A DNA stretch of 64,000 nt from Diphasiastrum complanatum (Eukaryota; Streptophyta; Lycopodiopsida; Lycopodiales; Lycopodiaceae): positions 53,421,538 through 53,485,537 of the forward strand of contig CM055103.1 of assembly GCA_029204225.1 (NCBI GenBank), read 5' to 3'. The notes beneath the pieces are model-generated. The model was not told the origin of the DNA. It saw only the letters and a program-made list of their open reading frames with translations, and did no database searches. A program made the translations under genes and the position numbers. Positions 30,362 through 43,157 of this stretch are shown piece after piece. Position 1 is the first letter of the stretch. Each line of letters begins with the position of its first letter.

Positions 30362-32304
30362 TTACCTACTAGATTACATCTTAGAAGGAAGTTCTTCACT
30401 CTTAGCATGTCTAATTCTTTTGCCATCACTTCTCACATCAACAATTTCAAGTCTTTATTGGATCAATTATTAGTTGTAGGATGTTCTATTCAAGATGATG
30501 ATGTCGTTATGACCTTGCTTTCTTCTCTTCCAAAGTTATATGAGCACTTTGTGGTGATGATCTCCACACAACCCGACCTCACTCTTCAAAAGGTGATTGG
30601 TCACCTACTTCAAGAAGAAATGCAGAGAAAGACTAGCAGCCTTATCAAAGACAAATCCATGGCTCTATACACCAAGAAGAAAGACTACTCCAGGGGCAAG
30701 AATCAAGTGCAGCACCAACAGCAGAAGCCTCACACTCAAGGTGAGCATGGCGGATCGCGCAAGAAGCTCTTCTACAAATATTGCAAGAGAGCTAATCATG
30801 ACATCAAGGAGTGTCGTATCCAAATCTACAACGAGGCAAAGAAGCAGCAACAACAGTAGCAGCCAGACTCCTCCAACGCGACGGAATTCAAGGAGCAAGA
30901 TACACACTTGTTAATGGCTTACAACAGCAGCGAAGACTGTGATAGCTGGTACTTGGACAGCGGCGCTACCCAACACATGACCTCTCGCAAGGAATGGTTT
31001 ACCGAGTATGCAGCTTACAGTAGAGGTCAATTTATCTACCTCGGAGATTCATGCACCATACACGTGGAAGGAAAAGGAACAGTCGAGATCACATTCAACA
31101 ACGATCTATCCATTTGTATTTCCAACGTCCTTCACGTTCCTCAGCTATCAAAGAACCTGTTATCAGTCTCTAAGATAGCTGATGAAGGCTACACTATTAC
31201 TTTCTCATCTGAACAGTGTACAATATTCGAGGAAGATACTATTCTGACTACATGCACTAGAGTCGAAAATCTTTACGTACTGTCTAATTCAGTTGCATTA
31301 GCTAGTGTCTCTAATGAAAATGTAAATGATAGTGCTGTTTTGTGGCATAGTCGATTTGGACACGTGAATACAAGATCACTTTCCTATATGCGTTGCAATA
31401 ACTTAGTTGATGGATTGAATTTTTCTTCTTCATTAGATAGGAAATATTTAGTTTGTGAATCATGCGTCTATGGCAAACACTCTAGAAGCAAGTTTCCCAA
31501 ATCACATTCCATCAAAACAAAGCATGTATTGGATCTTGTACATAGCGATCTTTGTGGTCCTATGCCAACTCCATCATTAGGAGATGCAATCTATTTTATC
31601 ACTTTCATAGATGATTATTCTAGATGGTCTACAGTCATGTTCATTAAGCAAAAATCTGAAGCCTTTGACTGCTTCAAGAGATTCAAGACCATGGCTGTAT
31701 TACAAAAGTGAAGGCACTCCGAACTGATGGTGGCGGCGAATACATCTCTAACGAGATGTCCGACTACATGGCTGAACATGGTATTAGAAGATAGTCCACA
31801 ACTTCCTATTCACCTCAATAGAACGAGATTGCAGAAAGGAAGAATCTAACTCTTCTCAACTCAGTTAGATCCATGCTACATGAAGCACATCTACCTGCAA
31901 AGTTCTGAGCAGAAGCTACTGCCACAGCTTGTTACGTGCATAACAGATCCAGCGCCAAAGTCGTCAACCACAAAATTCCTTATGAAGTTTGGCATGGACA
32001 CAAGCCTAGTGTCAGCCATTTAAAAATCTTTGGTTGTATATGTTTTGTTCACATTCCTAAACAGCTTAGGAAGAAGCTAGATCATAGGACAAATAAATGT
32101 ATTTTCATTGGCCATCCTAATGAGCATAAAGTTTATAAAGTTTATGATCCATCCACCAATGTAGTATTTGTCTCTAGGGATGAAATATTTCAAGAACATA
32201 CATACTATGATTTTAAACAACCATCGATAAACGATGCTATGTCATTTCATCCTATTTTACGTAGCATGGATTCTTCCAACATTGATGTTCCTTCTACAAA
32301 ACCT
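30362..32304 (+). pseudogene. Copia relic G: gag, protease, integrase
   Basis: The gag part (30362-30859) contains ITSHINNFKSLLDQL, TLLSSLPKLYEHF and a damaged zinc knuckle, YKYCKRANHDIKEC, with Tyr instead of the first Cys. The next frame (30908-31711) has the protease motif WYLDSGATQHMT, VLHVPQLSKNLLSV, the GAG-pre-integrase block LWHSRFGHVN, and integrase HSDLCGP and FIDDYSRW. A frameshift at about 31705 and several stops follow. The frame at 31936-32340 adds KIFGCICFVHIP and FIGHPNEHKVY. The relic is cut at 32305 by the LTR of element D. Confidence 0.92.
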
Positions 32305-33093
<789 letters not shown>

Positions 33094-33094
33094 G

Positions 33095-33112
33095 TGGCGT
33101 CGTTGCCAGGGA
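33095..33112 (+). other. Primer binding site, tRNA-Asp/Asn type
   Basis: TGGCGTCGTTGCCAGGGA, one base after the LTR end; close to the TGGCGCCGTTGCCGGGGA site used by Athila and Tat elements. It sets D apart from the initiator-Met primed elements elsewhere in the window. Confidence 0.85.
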
Positions 33113-33559
33113 TAGATTTCCACTAACTAGTTTAGCTGCATTTTAGCTATTTTGCTTTTTAGAGCAGTTTTAGGTTGATTTTTGGGAGTTTAGAATTAGT
33201 TTTTTGTATTTTTTTTGTGTTTGGACTGTTCACAGCTAGCAGAGGAGGTGTGAGAGGGTAGAGGAGGCCCTGAACAGCCTCTAAGGGCTTGAAACCTAAA
33301 CCAACCAGCCAAAAAACCCGAAAAAAACACACCAATCTGCATTTTGGAGGGAAAAAGAGCCTAAAATCTCATCAGATTTTTATATCTCCAAAACCAGTGA
33401 GAATTAACCCTTGCATGACTGGCAGCAGCTCCAAGGTACTGTCCCAGACCTGCATAGAAGCCTGTGAGAGTCAGTTCCAAGCATATTGTAAAAATTAGAG
33501 AAAAATCATAAAAATTTCAAAAAACTCTTGAAAAAATCCAAAAAAATTCAAATCTTCAT

Positions 33560-34205
33560 AAGAACTCTTGCAGATTTCTCTAAAGTTCCATATCAGTAAA
33601 ACCATGACACAAAGAAGCTTGCGAGAGTTAGTTTGATGTCTAAGTGCCTGTACGAGGGTTTCCAGTGAAAAAAAGACTGGAAAGTACCAGTGAACCCTCA
33701 CAGACACCAAAATTTTCAGTTCCAGTGGGCAAGAACTCTCGTAAAGGATTCTAAAGTTTCATCTCCGTGAGACCAAGACACAGAAGAGCTTGCGAGAGTT
33801 ATTTTGATTCCAGTGATCAGAAAATTGGGTTTAAGTGCTAAAAAAATCACTAAAAAGTGAAGATCCAGCAAATCCTTCTAGTAAGAACTCTCATAGAGGC
33901 CTCTGAAGTTCCATCTCAGTGAGACCATGAGACAGAGAAGCTTGTGAGAGTTAGTTTGATGTCTAAGTGCATGTGCGAGGGTTCCCAGTGAAAAAAAGAT
34001 GGGAAAGTACCAGTGAACCCTCGCAGACACCAAAATTTTCAGTTCTAGTGGGCAAGAACTCTCGCAAAGGATTCTGAAGTTCCATCTCAGTGAGACCAGG
34101 ACACAGAAGAGCTTGCGAGAGTTATTTTGATTTCAGTGATCAGAAATCACTAAAAAGTGAAGATCCAGCAAATCCTTCCAGTAAGAACTCTCGCAGACCA
34201 TCTCA
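33560..34205 (+). repeat. Two 323-bp tandem units in the leader of D
   Basis: The second unit repeats the first with a period of 323 bp (for example CTTGCGAGAGTTAGTTTGAT at 33618 and its near copy at 33941). Both units and the flanking leader contain many CTCTCGC and GCGAGAG motifs in both orientations. Confidence 0.8.
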
Positions 34206-34719
34206 ATCGATTCAGAATGATGATTTCCATCAGTCATTAAGCCTGCGAGAGTTAGTTTTGAGATTTGGTGAAGATCAAGCCAAAAAAGTGGTTTTGAACC
34301 CTCGCAGACAGTTAAATTTTCACTTCTTGCAAGAGTTAACTCTCGCAGAGAATTCCATAGTGAGATCTGACCCAGATCCAGCTACTGTGAGCCTTGCGAG
34401 AGTTACTTTCCAAAGATCAGAGAGATATCAGATTTTTTATCTGCAAAAATAGCTAAAAAACCCTCGCACAGCCAACCCTCGCAGACTAGTTTCGTAGAAA
34501 GATCTGCATCAGATCCGGCTACTGTCAAAATCTCAGGTCAATCAGTGCAAGGAGTAAAACTTTATCAAGGAAAAACCACCGTAAAAGGCCTAAAATTCAC
34601 TTCCGACCGATCAGATCAATCAGATCCTTGAGATCCAAACTGCATCCTACTGTATAAGCAAGATCCAATCACTTTGGAATCCACCATCGGATGAATTTGA
34701 TATCGATACAATCAATAGC

Positions 34720-35510
34720 ATGAAGGATAACAAATCAAGCACCACACCTTCCCAGATTAGCAACCGTGCAACAAGAGGCAAAACCGGAACCAGCACCAAT
34801 GGATCCAATGGGCCAACCCGTACCTGTCGCTCCCTTGCAAGCAGTTTGGAGAGCACCACAGATGGAAATACCAAAATACGACGGATCATCAGATCTCATC
34901 CGATTCCTCCAAATCTACGAGCAAGCTTGTGAAATCTACGGCAAACGGACACCTGCAGAGAAGCTGATGCTGTTTTCCATGTCCTTATTGGCAGTGGCTC
35001 AGGATTGGTTTTTTAACTTGTAAGAGAAAGAAAAATCCACCTGGGAAGTGGTTAAAGCAGCTCTCATTACGCGCTTTAAACCAAGAAAGTTTCTGGAAGA
35101 CCCATTTCTCCTGTTGAGCAAGGTCAGGATGGGAAAACGAGAAAGGGTCAGGGACTATATTAAATGGGTCAAACACCTACGATCCGAGTGCAGTGCAGCC
35201 CTAACTCCCAATCATGCAGTGATCATGTGGTTCCTAGCCGGACTACCACGAAGCATCAGAAGATAACTGAAACGACCGGAGCAGTATGCTACTCTGCAAG
35301 AAGCTATGGAAGATGCCATCAGGGAAGAAGATGAGGGATCTGATGACGAATATCCATCCACCCACACCCCTACTCTCTCGATCACATCATCATCATCAAC
35401 CACATCTGCTCTATCCACAGAACTGCTGTTGGAGCAAATGACGAAATTACACAAGTAGCAGATGGAGCAACTTACGGCGCAGTTTGACCAGAAACTGAGG
35501 CCTTACAGGG
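34720..35510 (+). pseudogene. Element D gag
   Basis: Reads MEIPKYDGSSDLIRFLQIYE, KLMLFSMSLLAVAQDWF, then TWEVVKAALITRFKPRKF, MGKRERVRDYIKWVKHLRSEC and MWFLAGLPRSIRR, the retrotransposon gag core of Tat-type elements. Stops interrupt it (a TAA near 35022, one near 35265, a TAG at 35456-35458). No zinc knuckle is present before the deletion junction. The matching protein in the second element is at 58649-59341. Confidence 0.88.
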
Positions 35511-35514
35511 AGCT

Positions 35515-36211
35515 GTAGCAATAACGCCACATCAACCGGAACCAAAAGGACCACTGCCAAGTTCCTTTATGAAAATATCAGTGTACGCTTTGGATGCCCA
35601 ATAGAGCTAGTCAGCGATCGTGGAAGCCATTTCATCAATGAGACCATCAAGGTCCTGTTGGAGGAATTCTTCATGATCCACATAACCAGTACGCCTTATT
35701 ATCCTCGTGGTAATGGGCAAGCAGAATCATCCAATAAGATCCTGTGTAGCGTGCTCATGAAAACAATTGAAGCTAGCAGATCAGATTGGGAACATAAGTT
35801 GCATGCTGCACTGTGGGCATTTAGGACATCATATAAAGCAATCATTGATCAAACACCCTTCCAATTGGTATATGGTCAGGATGCTATGATGCCAGTAGAG
35901 TTTTTAGTTCCTTCATTAAGGATTAACGTCTTAGTGAGTCCAAATCTCTACAGCTACGCCACGAAGCTCTGCATAAACTCTGTGAAACACGCTTACTAGC
36001 TGTGCATGCACTGGCAGCTGAAAAGGAAAGACGCAAAGCATGGCATGATCGCAGGTTACAAAAGAAAGATCTTCGTTCCGGAGATCTGGTCCTGATGTAT
36101 AAAACCAAGGCGATCAAAGGGAAATTAAAATTCACAGGTGAAAGTCCCTATCGGATCAAGGAAATTCTTAATCATGGAACCGTGAATTTAGAAAAATTCA
36201 GCCAGATGTGA
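35515..36211 (+). pseudogene. Element D integrase core and C-terminus
   Basis: Begins within TTAKFLYENISVRFGCPIE and continues LVSDRGSHF, then STPYYPRGNGQAESSNK, LWAFRTSYK, TPFQLVYGQ, and after a frameshift RRKAWHDRRL, LRSGDLVL and FTGESPYRIKEI. The zinc domain and first catalytic Asp are missing, because gag is joined directly to mid-integrase at about 35515. Confidence 0.88.
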
Positions 36212-36908
36212 CAAGATCGGGAAAATCCATCAGAATCCAAGAAGGATCCAGATCCAGATAGGATCAAGAAGGAAACAGATCATCAGATTGATTGAGAGAT
36301 TTGTTACCAAGTATTCATCAGAACTTCCAGAGAACTACCAATAGTCAGATCAAGCCTAGATGAAGCTGATTACCAGTTTACAAAAGTTGAAAAACAGAAA
36401 ATCTCAAGATCTCATCAAAAAACACTCTAAAAAAGCACTTTTTCATGATTTTTTGAGATCCCCTAGGAGATAGCTCTTGAAACTTGGACAGTCACCAGAT
36501 CTAACCCAGATGCATCCATGAAAATCTCTGCAAGAGTTCCTGATGGAGGAATCACCATTTTCTAGTGTGTGCGAGGATTCTCATAAGCTGAATTTTTAGA
36601 ACCCTTGCATAGCATCAAGATCAACTTACCAACCCTCGCAAGGTGCCTAAATGGAATCAGAGCAGTGAAAATAACCTGCCTACATGGTCTAATCTTGAAA
36701 ATCCAATCACAAGAACAAGTTGTGCGAGAGATCACTTCCTGCAAGAGTTGAACCCTCGCAGAACCTTCGCATAGTAGTCAAATCACCTTCTGAACTCTCA
36801 CATACTTCCCTAAGGTCTTAGAATTCTATGAAGAAGGTGCCTGCCAAAATTTGGGTGGAACTGAACAAGGGAAAGTGAATCTCACCTAATACGCACTCTA
36901 AATTCCGC

Positions 36909-36916
36909 TATATAAG
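36909..36916 (+). promoter_or_regulatory. Internal TATA-like box before the extra ORF of D
   Basis: GCTATATAAGGG about 280 bp upstream of the ATG at 37189 and 700 bp after the integrase end. The intervening sequence reads like a promoter and 5' UTR, ending in a T-rich tract (37110-37138). It suggests a separate transcript for the downstream ORF. No transcript evidence is available. Confidence 0.5.
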
Positions 36917-37188
36917 GGCTGAATTCGAGTCATTTGTCACCTTGACTAGCGAAGTTCTGTCAAAATTTACACTGAAATTACCAAGTTCTCCGTTTGCAAC
37001 CAAACTTCCTACCAGCTATCATTTGATCATACTAAACACCGATCTGCACTCTGAACTACACTTCTTGTCATCCAACACTCATTATTCACAGTTTTGTGTC
37101 GTTTCCACACCTTCTTTTTTTTTTTTTTTTTTTTTTTCATTTTTCACCGTTTTTCCTACTTTTTCGACCTCCAATCATCACTGCTAGC

Positions 37189-40100
37189 ATGGCCTCCTCA
37201 TCCTCTGAAGACTCTGGCACCAAATAGGCGATCCCGCTTGAAATCGCCGAGGCCACACAGATTTGGCCTCTACCCTCGGATGCTTTGATCCAACCATGGC
37301 TGCAGACAACCGGCCCACTTCTAGAGGCAATGGGTTTTTGCCCGGCGCTTTTCCATTCTGAGATTAACATGGGCCTCGTCCTTCACGCTTACGCCACCTG
37401 GGACGAGAAAAAGACTCGTTTCCACTTCTTGTACCAAGGTACCATGTACAAGGTCAGGATTAACGCATACTCGATGGTCACCATTGGCATTATGTCCGGT
37501 GATCGTTAGCCCATCTCCCATCGCCACGCCAAAACTTTGATAAAACCTTTCGTCATCCAAACTGCACCGTAAATCCCAATTCAGACTAACAATGGTTACC
37601 TGATAGATGCTATCATGGAACCCGTCATTCAGGCGGCTGCGCATCTGTTGAATAACTTTTTGGTTATTTCAACATTTCGCAAGGACAGAATCCAGTCTAA
37701 GCTGCTGAGTCAGATAGTGGAATCCTTTCTGGAATTTTCTAGCCCCTCCGTTGTGCCATACCATCAAACCCAACAACCATGAGCGTATCGCAGCAGGCCC
37801 CCTGTTGTGTAACTTTGCCTGCGCACTTCTCGAGACGAAAGTGCGCAATTTCCAATGCTCATCCCTTTTGTCTACCCTCGTGCCACACACTAACCTTTAT
37901 CTGCCATCTCAAGCATCCACCTCTTCCCAACCTGCAATTATTAACACAACGACCAGCAAACGAATGTGTGGTGCTGCCTCTACATCCACATCTCCACCTG
38001 CTACCCAAAGACGCGCCTCCACTATCGCACTAACCACTCCATCAACCACCGCCACTTCTTTTTTCGTGCAATCCCCCACTCCGATCTCTGTTGTCGCTAC
38101 TTCTCTTCTTGTTCCATCCACATCTGTTTCTATGTCCACCCTCGTTTCCTATGTTGATACGATTCCTATCTCTGTTCCGTTATCCACTACTCCGTCCATC
38201 ACCATCGCATCCTCCATCACTCCTGCCGCCACCGTTGCTTCCATTCTGTTCAATCCTTCTGATTCTCAATTGTCTCCAGCCTCTGGTGTGGATGAAAGTC
38301 ATCAATTTTTCACCCCCACGCCATACCCTTTCTGCTCCATCTTCACCTTCTTCCATACTCCACACCACCCTTCAGTTCCCCTCTGTTCCTCCCATCCTCA
38401 CCCCTATTTCCACAGTTGCTTCTCAAACCCCACATGCTTCACCACCAAAGGTTGCCGAGGGCAACCAACCATTGTCTGATGATGCATTTATTCAAACAAT
38501 TTTCGTACCATCGCCAGATCGGTCTGAACCTAGTGCCCCAGATGGCATCAGGTCCAATGAGAACCTGATAGATGATAATGATGACGACATTCCACAAGTC
38601 GTCGGGGCCGATACAACACAAGCCCCTATCACTACCAGTGTACCCGGCTGCTCCCACAAACCTAACGACAGCGTACCAGACTCTGGGAAAATACATCCTA
38701 GATGCGGTAGCGGCCAAAGCCATTCTGGAAAGCAGGGTACTACACCTGGCGACGAGTAACACACAGTTGCGAGCAGACCTCACCAAGTTGTAGCACGAAC
38801 TGACTCGAACGCACCAACATGAACAAGAAGGGCACCAGGAGATTGCCAAGCTGTAGCAGAAGGAGGAGGGCCTCAACAAATATATCCAAAGACTCTCCAA
38901 AGCGCTGACAGAGGCCTCAACAAAGGTGCGAGAGCTTCAATCTGAAGCGTCCCAACGGCTTGCTCCCATCCAGGCGCAACTAAACCTTTTGGAAGCAGAG
39001 AATACGTGCCTGGGGACGGAGGTCAAAGCCCTACAAGATGAAAAACTTGTCTGGTTAGCTCAACCTGCACCAGACTCAAGGCCACTTTCTCAATCAGAAA
39101 TGAATCTTCTTCGGCATCAAGTGCAGGTTTATAGCCAAATCTTAAACAGCTACTAGGCAGAGTTCAACAAATATCGGTCAAGCGCAACTCACGAGCTCGC
39201 CCAGGCCAAGCAAGCCCTCAAGGCGTGCCAAAAATTTATGGACACGAAGGCCCAGCCCACCCCCGTGGTAATTCCACCGCCAACAATTTTTTACGCTGCA
39301 CAGGCCAGTACCAGCCAAGGCCAAAGCCAACAGGCAGCAGAGGAATTTAACCAAGATCAAGAGTTTGAAGGCCAAGATCAAGGGCAAACAAATACGGCTG
39401 CTGCGACGCGAGACCAGGACCAAGGCGCAGATACCAGCCAAAGCCAAGCCACATCATCTAGAGGTTTGCGCACGATATCTGCCAGCCGGACCTTTCGAAG
39501 ACCCAAGTCCATGGAGGAGAAAATCAACGAATTCCTATCAAAGTATCTCTACGAGTCATCAAGAGGCGGCTGGCAGATATCGTTTTCAGCTCAGACCATA
39601 AAGGGCAAAGAACTGCAAGCATTACCCGCCCTCCAACCACAACCAGAGTGGCATCAACAGTTGTTCGAAAGAGACCCTACGACCATCAGGGCCTACGTGA
39701 CGAGTCCACAACAATTACGGGTGAACGTGCACTTCCTGCCATGTACACAAGATCCAAATGGGCAGAATGCGGCACCCATCTGGACAAGATCACACTTCAG
39801 AATTTTAACTGGCCGATCATACAGTTAGAATATGGGTGGACTACAGATGTAGATGCCAGAAGGGCTCTCACCATGTTCGCAAACCATTATATCAATTGCC
39901 CTGATCCAACAATCCGCGCGACAGCCACTTACACCCGGGACTTAGAACATCTAATGAGGATCGAGACTAAATGGGACAATTTTCTCCCATCCATATTCTT
40001 TGACGTTAATAAGGCGCTACCTTCAGACAAAGTCAGAGATCAGCTGCCAATCGCTCGTGTGTATTACCGAGCTGCGCTTCTGGGCAATCCATGGACACGC

Positions 40101-40256
40101 AAATTCCAAACATGGGTCGACCAAGATTGGCTGCGAGGAGTCCGCAAGTCCCTTCACACGCCCAAGGACTTGAAGATACTGGATCGCCTCAACTTTATGG
40201 AGGACGTCACCACCTACCTGATCCAGCAAAGACGGGCAAAGAAAACGCTAGACTAA
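37189..40256 (+). pseudogene. Extra ORF region of D, copy 1 (function unknown)
   Basis: Starting at ATG 37189 the main frame encodes MASSSSEDSG, an N-terminal domain with WLQTTGPLLEAMGF, YKVRINAYSMVTIGI and NGYLIDAIMEPVIQAAAHLL, then a Ser/Thr/Pro-rich linker (about 37900-38560). A Leu/Glu/Gln-rich probable coiled coil follows (about 38660-39240), a Gln/Ser linker, and a C-terminal domain beginning RRPKSMEEKINEFLSK and ending RAKKTLD at 40256. Several in-frame stops (for example TAG at 37225, 37507, 38791, 38854 and 39154) and frameshifts break it. It lies where Athila elements carry an env-like ORF, but no signal peptide or membrane segment was recognised. It matches 55272-57857 throughout. 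Confidence 0.75.
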
Positions 40257-40302
40257 ACCGGCAGAGTGCCGAGGGACCGGCACTACTTTAGGTCGTGGGT
40301 CC

Positions 40303-40500
40303 TGTTGGGGGTATTTCCAACAAAGTGTAAATAAGTAAAATCATCCAATAAAATGTGTTGCGAGGGCATGGCATCCTGCGTGTATAAGCCCATGGCCCAA
40401 TGAGCACGCAAGTGAAGTTGTAAATAAAATAATAGACTTGGGCCCTTTATAGTTAAAATAAAACTTGAGGCCCAAAGTCAATTCTAAACTTAGAGTTTAT
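40303..40500 (+). repeat. 3' LTR of element D, truncated
   Basis: Starts TGTTGGGGGTATT after GTCGTGGGTCC and matches the first about 198 bp of 32305-33093. It ends abruptly where copia gag sequence begins. Confidence 0.85.
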
Positions 40501-40848
40501 TTTGTAGAGTTGGGGGTCCAATTTTGGACTCACATGAATGTTTCCAATGATGTATTGTGGGAGATTGGCTCATGTACCTCATCCAAGGAGGCTTGGGACA
40601 CATTGAAATCCATCTATGAACAGAACACATTGAAGAATGATGGAGTGGTGAAAGCTTACTTCAAGAAGGGCAAGCCAAGAGGAAGGGTCAAAGAGCAACA
40701 TCAACATTTCAAGAAGGACAAGTCAAAGGAGGGGAGTGATGAGGATTCACCACAAACACCCACAAGTTGCAAATCCAACAAGAAGTGCTTCCTCTGTGGT
40801 AAGAAGGGGAATTTTGCTTCTAATTGTTTCAAGAAGGAAGGATGGTGA
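40500..40848 (+). pseudogene. Copia gag C-terminal fragment
   Basis: Reads LWEIGSCTSSKEAWDTLKS, a UBN2-type gag motif, then a Lys-rich stretch and CFLCGKKGNFASNC, a zinc knuckle in which Asn replaces the conserved His. The N-terminal half is missing at the junction with D. Confidence 0.8.
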
Positions 40849-41080
40849 TGTGGTAGCAAGTGGGGCTAGATGTGGTAGTCTTTTCAAGATTGATGCTAAT
40901 GCTTGTGGAAGTGTGGCCAAGAGGAGCTTGGATCATCTCAAGGAGGAAAAGGCAAGTGATCTACCTCAACCTATGTTCCAAGATGGTAAGGCTCATGAAG
41001 AGGGTGCTTTGGCAAAAGCACATGGCTCTTTATTGCCAACAAGGTGGTCTACTTCTCATTAATTCTCTTATCTTGTTTAT

Positions 41081-41902
41081 TTGGATGATTTCATTTCATC
41101 ATGTAGAAGCAAAGATGGTGCCATTTCATGTGACTTCTTATTTGAAGACTTCAATTGGAGGTATCTCTTATCAAAGATGCTTGATATGAAGATTGCAATA
41201 GTTGATACTTTGGGGATATCTAGATCCATATGCTTTGTCAACATTACTTTGCAAGTAAGGAATAAGGAGGATCTAATCTCAATCAAGAGGATGATGGTAG
41301 GATTCTCAAATCTACCAAAAATCCAAGAGTATGATGAAGATTTGCCAAGGCTTGAGGAGGAGTCTTCTCAACACATGGTTTCATGGAGATCTTCAAGAGG
41401 CAAGGCCAAGTCTTTGTGGCTCACATGTCATGGCAAAGAGGGGAAATTTTCAGGTTGTATCTACTTCAACACATTCACTTATGCTTCTCTTCCATTATTT
41501 GATGTAAAATCTTGCTTTGTTGAGATTTCTACATCTCAAAAGTGGAGTAAGGCAATACTAGTCTTGTATGATGCATTTTGTATGGACATAATTCTTGTCT
41601 CTAATGACTTAGATATGTTTCCAAAATATTTGGAAAGCAAGAGGTTGTGTCATCAAATGTATACTCTTGGATTTAGTAAGAGCAAGAATGATTTTGTTAC
41701 TCATAGTTTGAAAAATGATGTTTTTACATGTTATGAGCCATTTTGTAAACTTCTGTTGAAATTAAGTCAATCATCCTTGAAGGACACTTACATCCTTGAG
41801 CAAGTATTTAGCCTCAATAAGATCAAGATAGTGTTTGATTTCAAGATTAGATTTATCATTGAAAAAGTTCATAGTATATGGACTAGTCAAGCTAGAATTT
41901 AA
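41081..41902 (+). CDS. Uncharacterised 273-codon open frame in copia derivative J
   Basis: A long uninterrupted frame opens eight codons after a stop. The first ATG inside it is near 41176, giving about 240 codons. The protein is not low-complexity and contains SRSICFVNITLQVRNKED and LESKRLCHQMYTLGFSKS, but no family was recognised. It lies between copia gag and the 3' LTR, where pol would normally be. It could be a captured host sequence or an element-specific protein. Confidence 0.4.
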   Translation: MDDFISSCRSKDGAISCDFLFEDFNWRYLLSKMLDMKIAIVDTLGISRSICFVNITLQVRNKEDLISIKRMMVGFSNLPKIQEYDEDLPRLEEESSQHMVSWRSSRGKAKSLWLTCHGKEGKFSGCIYFNTFTYASLPLFDVKSCFVEISTSQKWSKAILVLYDAFCMDIILVSNDLDMFPKYLESKRLCHQMYTLGFSKSKNDFVTHSLKNDVFTCYEPFCKLLLKLSQSSLKDTYILEQVFSLNKIKIVFDFKIRFIIEKVHSIWTSQARI

Positions 41903-42258
41903 AATCTCGATAATCATTACATTTGCTCGTCTAATGATCTTGATCTTTATGAGGCATGGAAGTCTCGGATTTATCACTTTATGGTGCAGCCATCTTCATG
42001 CAAGTGGAGCTTTCAAGTCAAAGATCATCATCAAGCATGGAGGAAGCACAAGGGTATGCTTTCAATTGGTGGAATGCTCTTCAATGGAATTGGCAAGTGA
42101 TTTCTACCAAAGAAATCTTATCATGGATATGGTGAAGTTGTTGCTATGGAGGATCCCTTGGCTGGTTTTCACATCACGTGCATACCAAAGGATCCACTCA
42201 ACAAGTTTCACAAGCTCCTTGATTGATCTAGTACCTTACCAAGCTAGTTTTTGAGGAG

Positions 42259-42841
42259 TGTGAAAAATTAGCAAAATCTAGCTTGGCTATTTTGTATTTC
42301 CTTGTTTATGAGTAAATCTCACACGTGTGGAGCATGTTCCCGCGTGTGGAAAAAAGTCAAAAATAGCTTAGTCACGTTGAATTAGGCGTACATAAAGTTC
42401 AGAGACATCTATCCAAGTGTAAGTAGGTGATTTGGCCATTTTTGGCATTAGAGGCAAAATAGGCAAGTACACATGGCAAGTTGTGATTAGGCCAAAGTCA
42501 AAAGTGATGTTGCTCGAGTTAGGTTAGGCTACTTACATTTTTCATGATTAGATTTGGTTAGTGACACATCTCCATGTGTTGTCATGAGAGCTAGTGACCC
42601 AATCAAAAAGCTAGAATCTCTCAAGATGGTCCAATCAAGATTAAGGCCTCATATGTCACTCAACCAATAGGATTTTGAGGTGGGAAGGAAGGGGTCTAAT
42701 CATCTTACACTCCACTCTACCTCGAGTAGCTACATATAGGAGATCAATCTACTTGTATTGTAAGTTATATGGAGTTATGAGATTTCTACACTGTTTGAGT
42801 CAACATTGGTTTCTCTCTCTCTACTCGAGTTCTTGATAGTA

Positions 42842-42939
<98 letters not shown>

Positions 42940-43157
42940 CCGAGAGCAAGGCTGAAATTCACTTGTATTTTCTTTGCACAAGTCTCCACACGTGTGAATG
43001 TACTTGTCTTGATGATTTATGCATGGTAGAAAGTGCTCTTGCCTTAGATTGATGGAATAGATCTTGGTTTTCAATCTGTGTGATCTATGTGCAATTACCA
43101 CATCTTACGAGATCGAAACCACAATTTGTGGCATTCTCACACGTGTGAGTTTTCACA
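42259..43157 (+). repeat. Copia LTR with (CT)n and repeated ACACGTGTG motifs
   Basis: 899 bp with perfect 8-bp inverted ends TGTGAAAA/TTTTCACA. CACACGTGTG-type palindromes occur near 42318, 42990 and 43139; ACGTG is the plant G-box core. A (CT)n tract occupies 42845-42938. Confidence 0.7.
42845..42938. repeat. (CT)n microsatellite in copia LTR
   Basis: About 46 CT units, flanked by ACTCGAG-like sequence. Confidence 0.97.

Larger units (their letters stand above)
40500..43157 (+). mobile_element. Copia deletion derivative J with 3' LTR
   Basis: A gag fragment (40500-40848), an orphan ORF (41081-41902), a purine tract GAGGAG at 42253-42258 and a 3' LTR at 42259-43157. No RT, integrase or 5' LTR is present, because the left side was lost at the junction with element D. 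It stops about 580 bp before the mTERF gene start. Confidence 0.65.

Noticed and set aside
33560-34205. CRISPR-like reading of the repeats in the D leader
   Set aside because: Two 323-bp units with irregular short motifs inside a plant retrotransposon; no regular repeat-spacer pattern.
37909-38368. Minus-strand Val/Gly-rich ORFs opposite the extra ORF linker
   Set aside because: They are complements of the Ser/Thr/Pro-rich linker and lack any conserved motif.
41081-41095. Possible YLDD reverse-transcriptase motif at the opening of the orphan ORF
   Set aside because: The VYLDD-like residues are not followed or preceded by any other RT motif, and a stop lies eight codons upstream.
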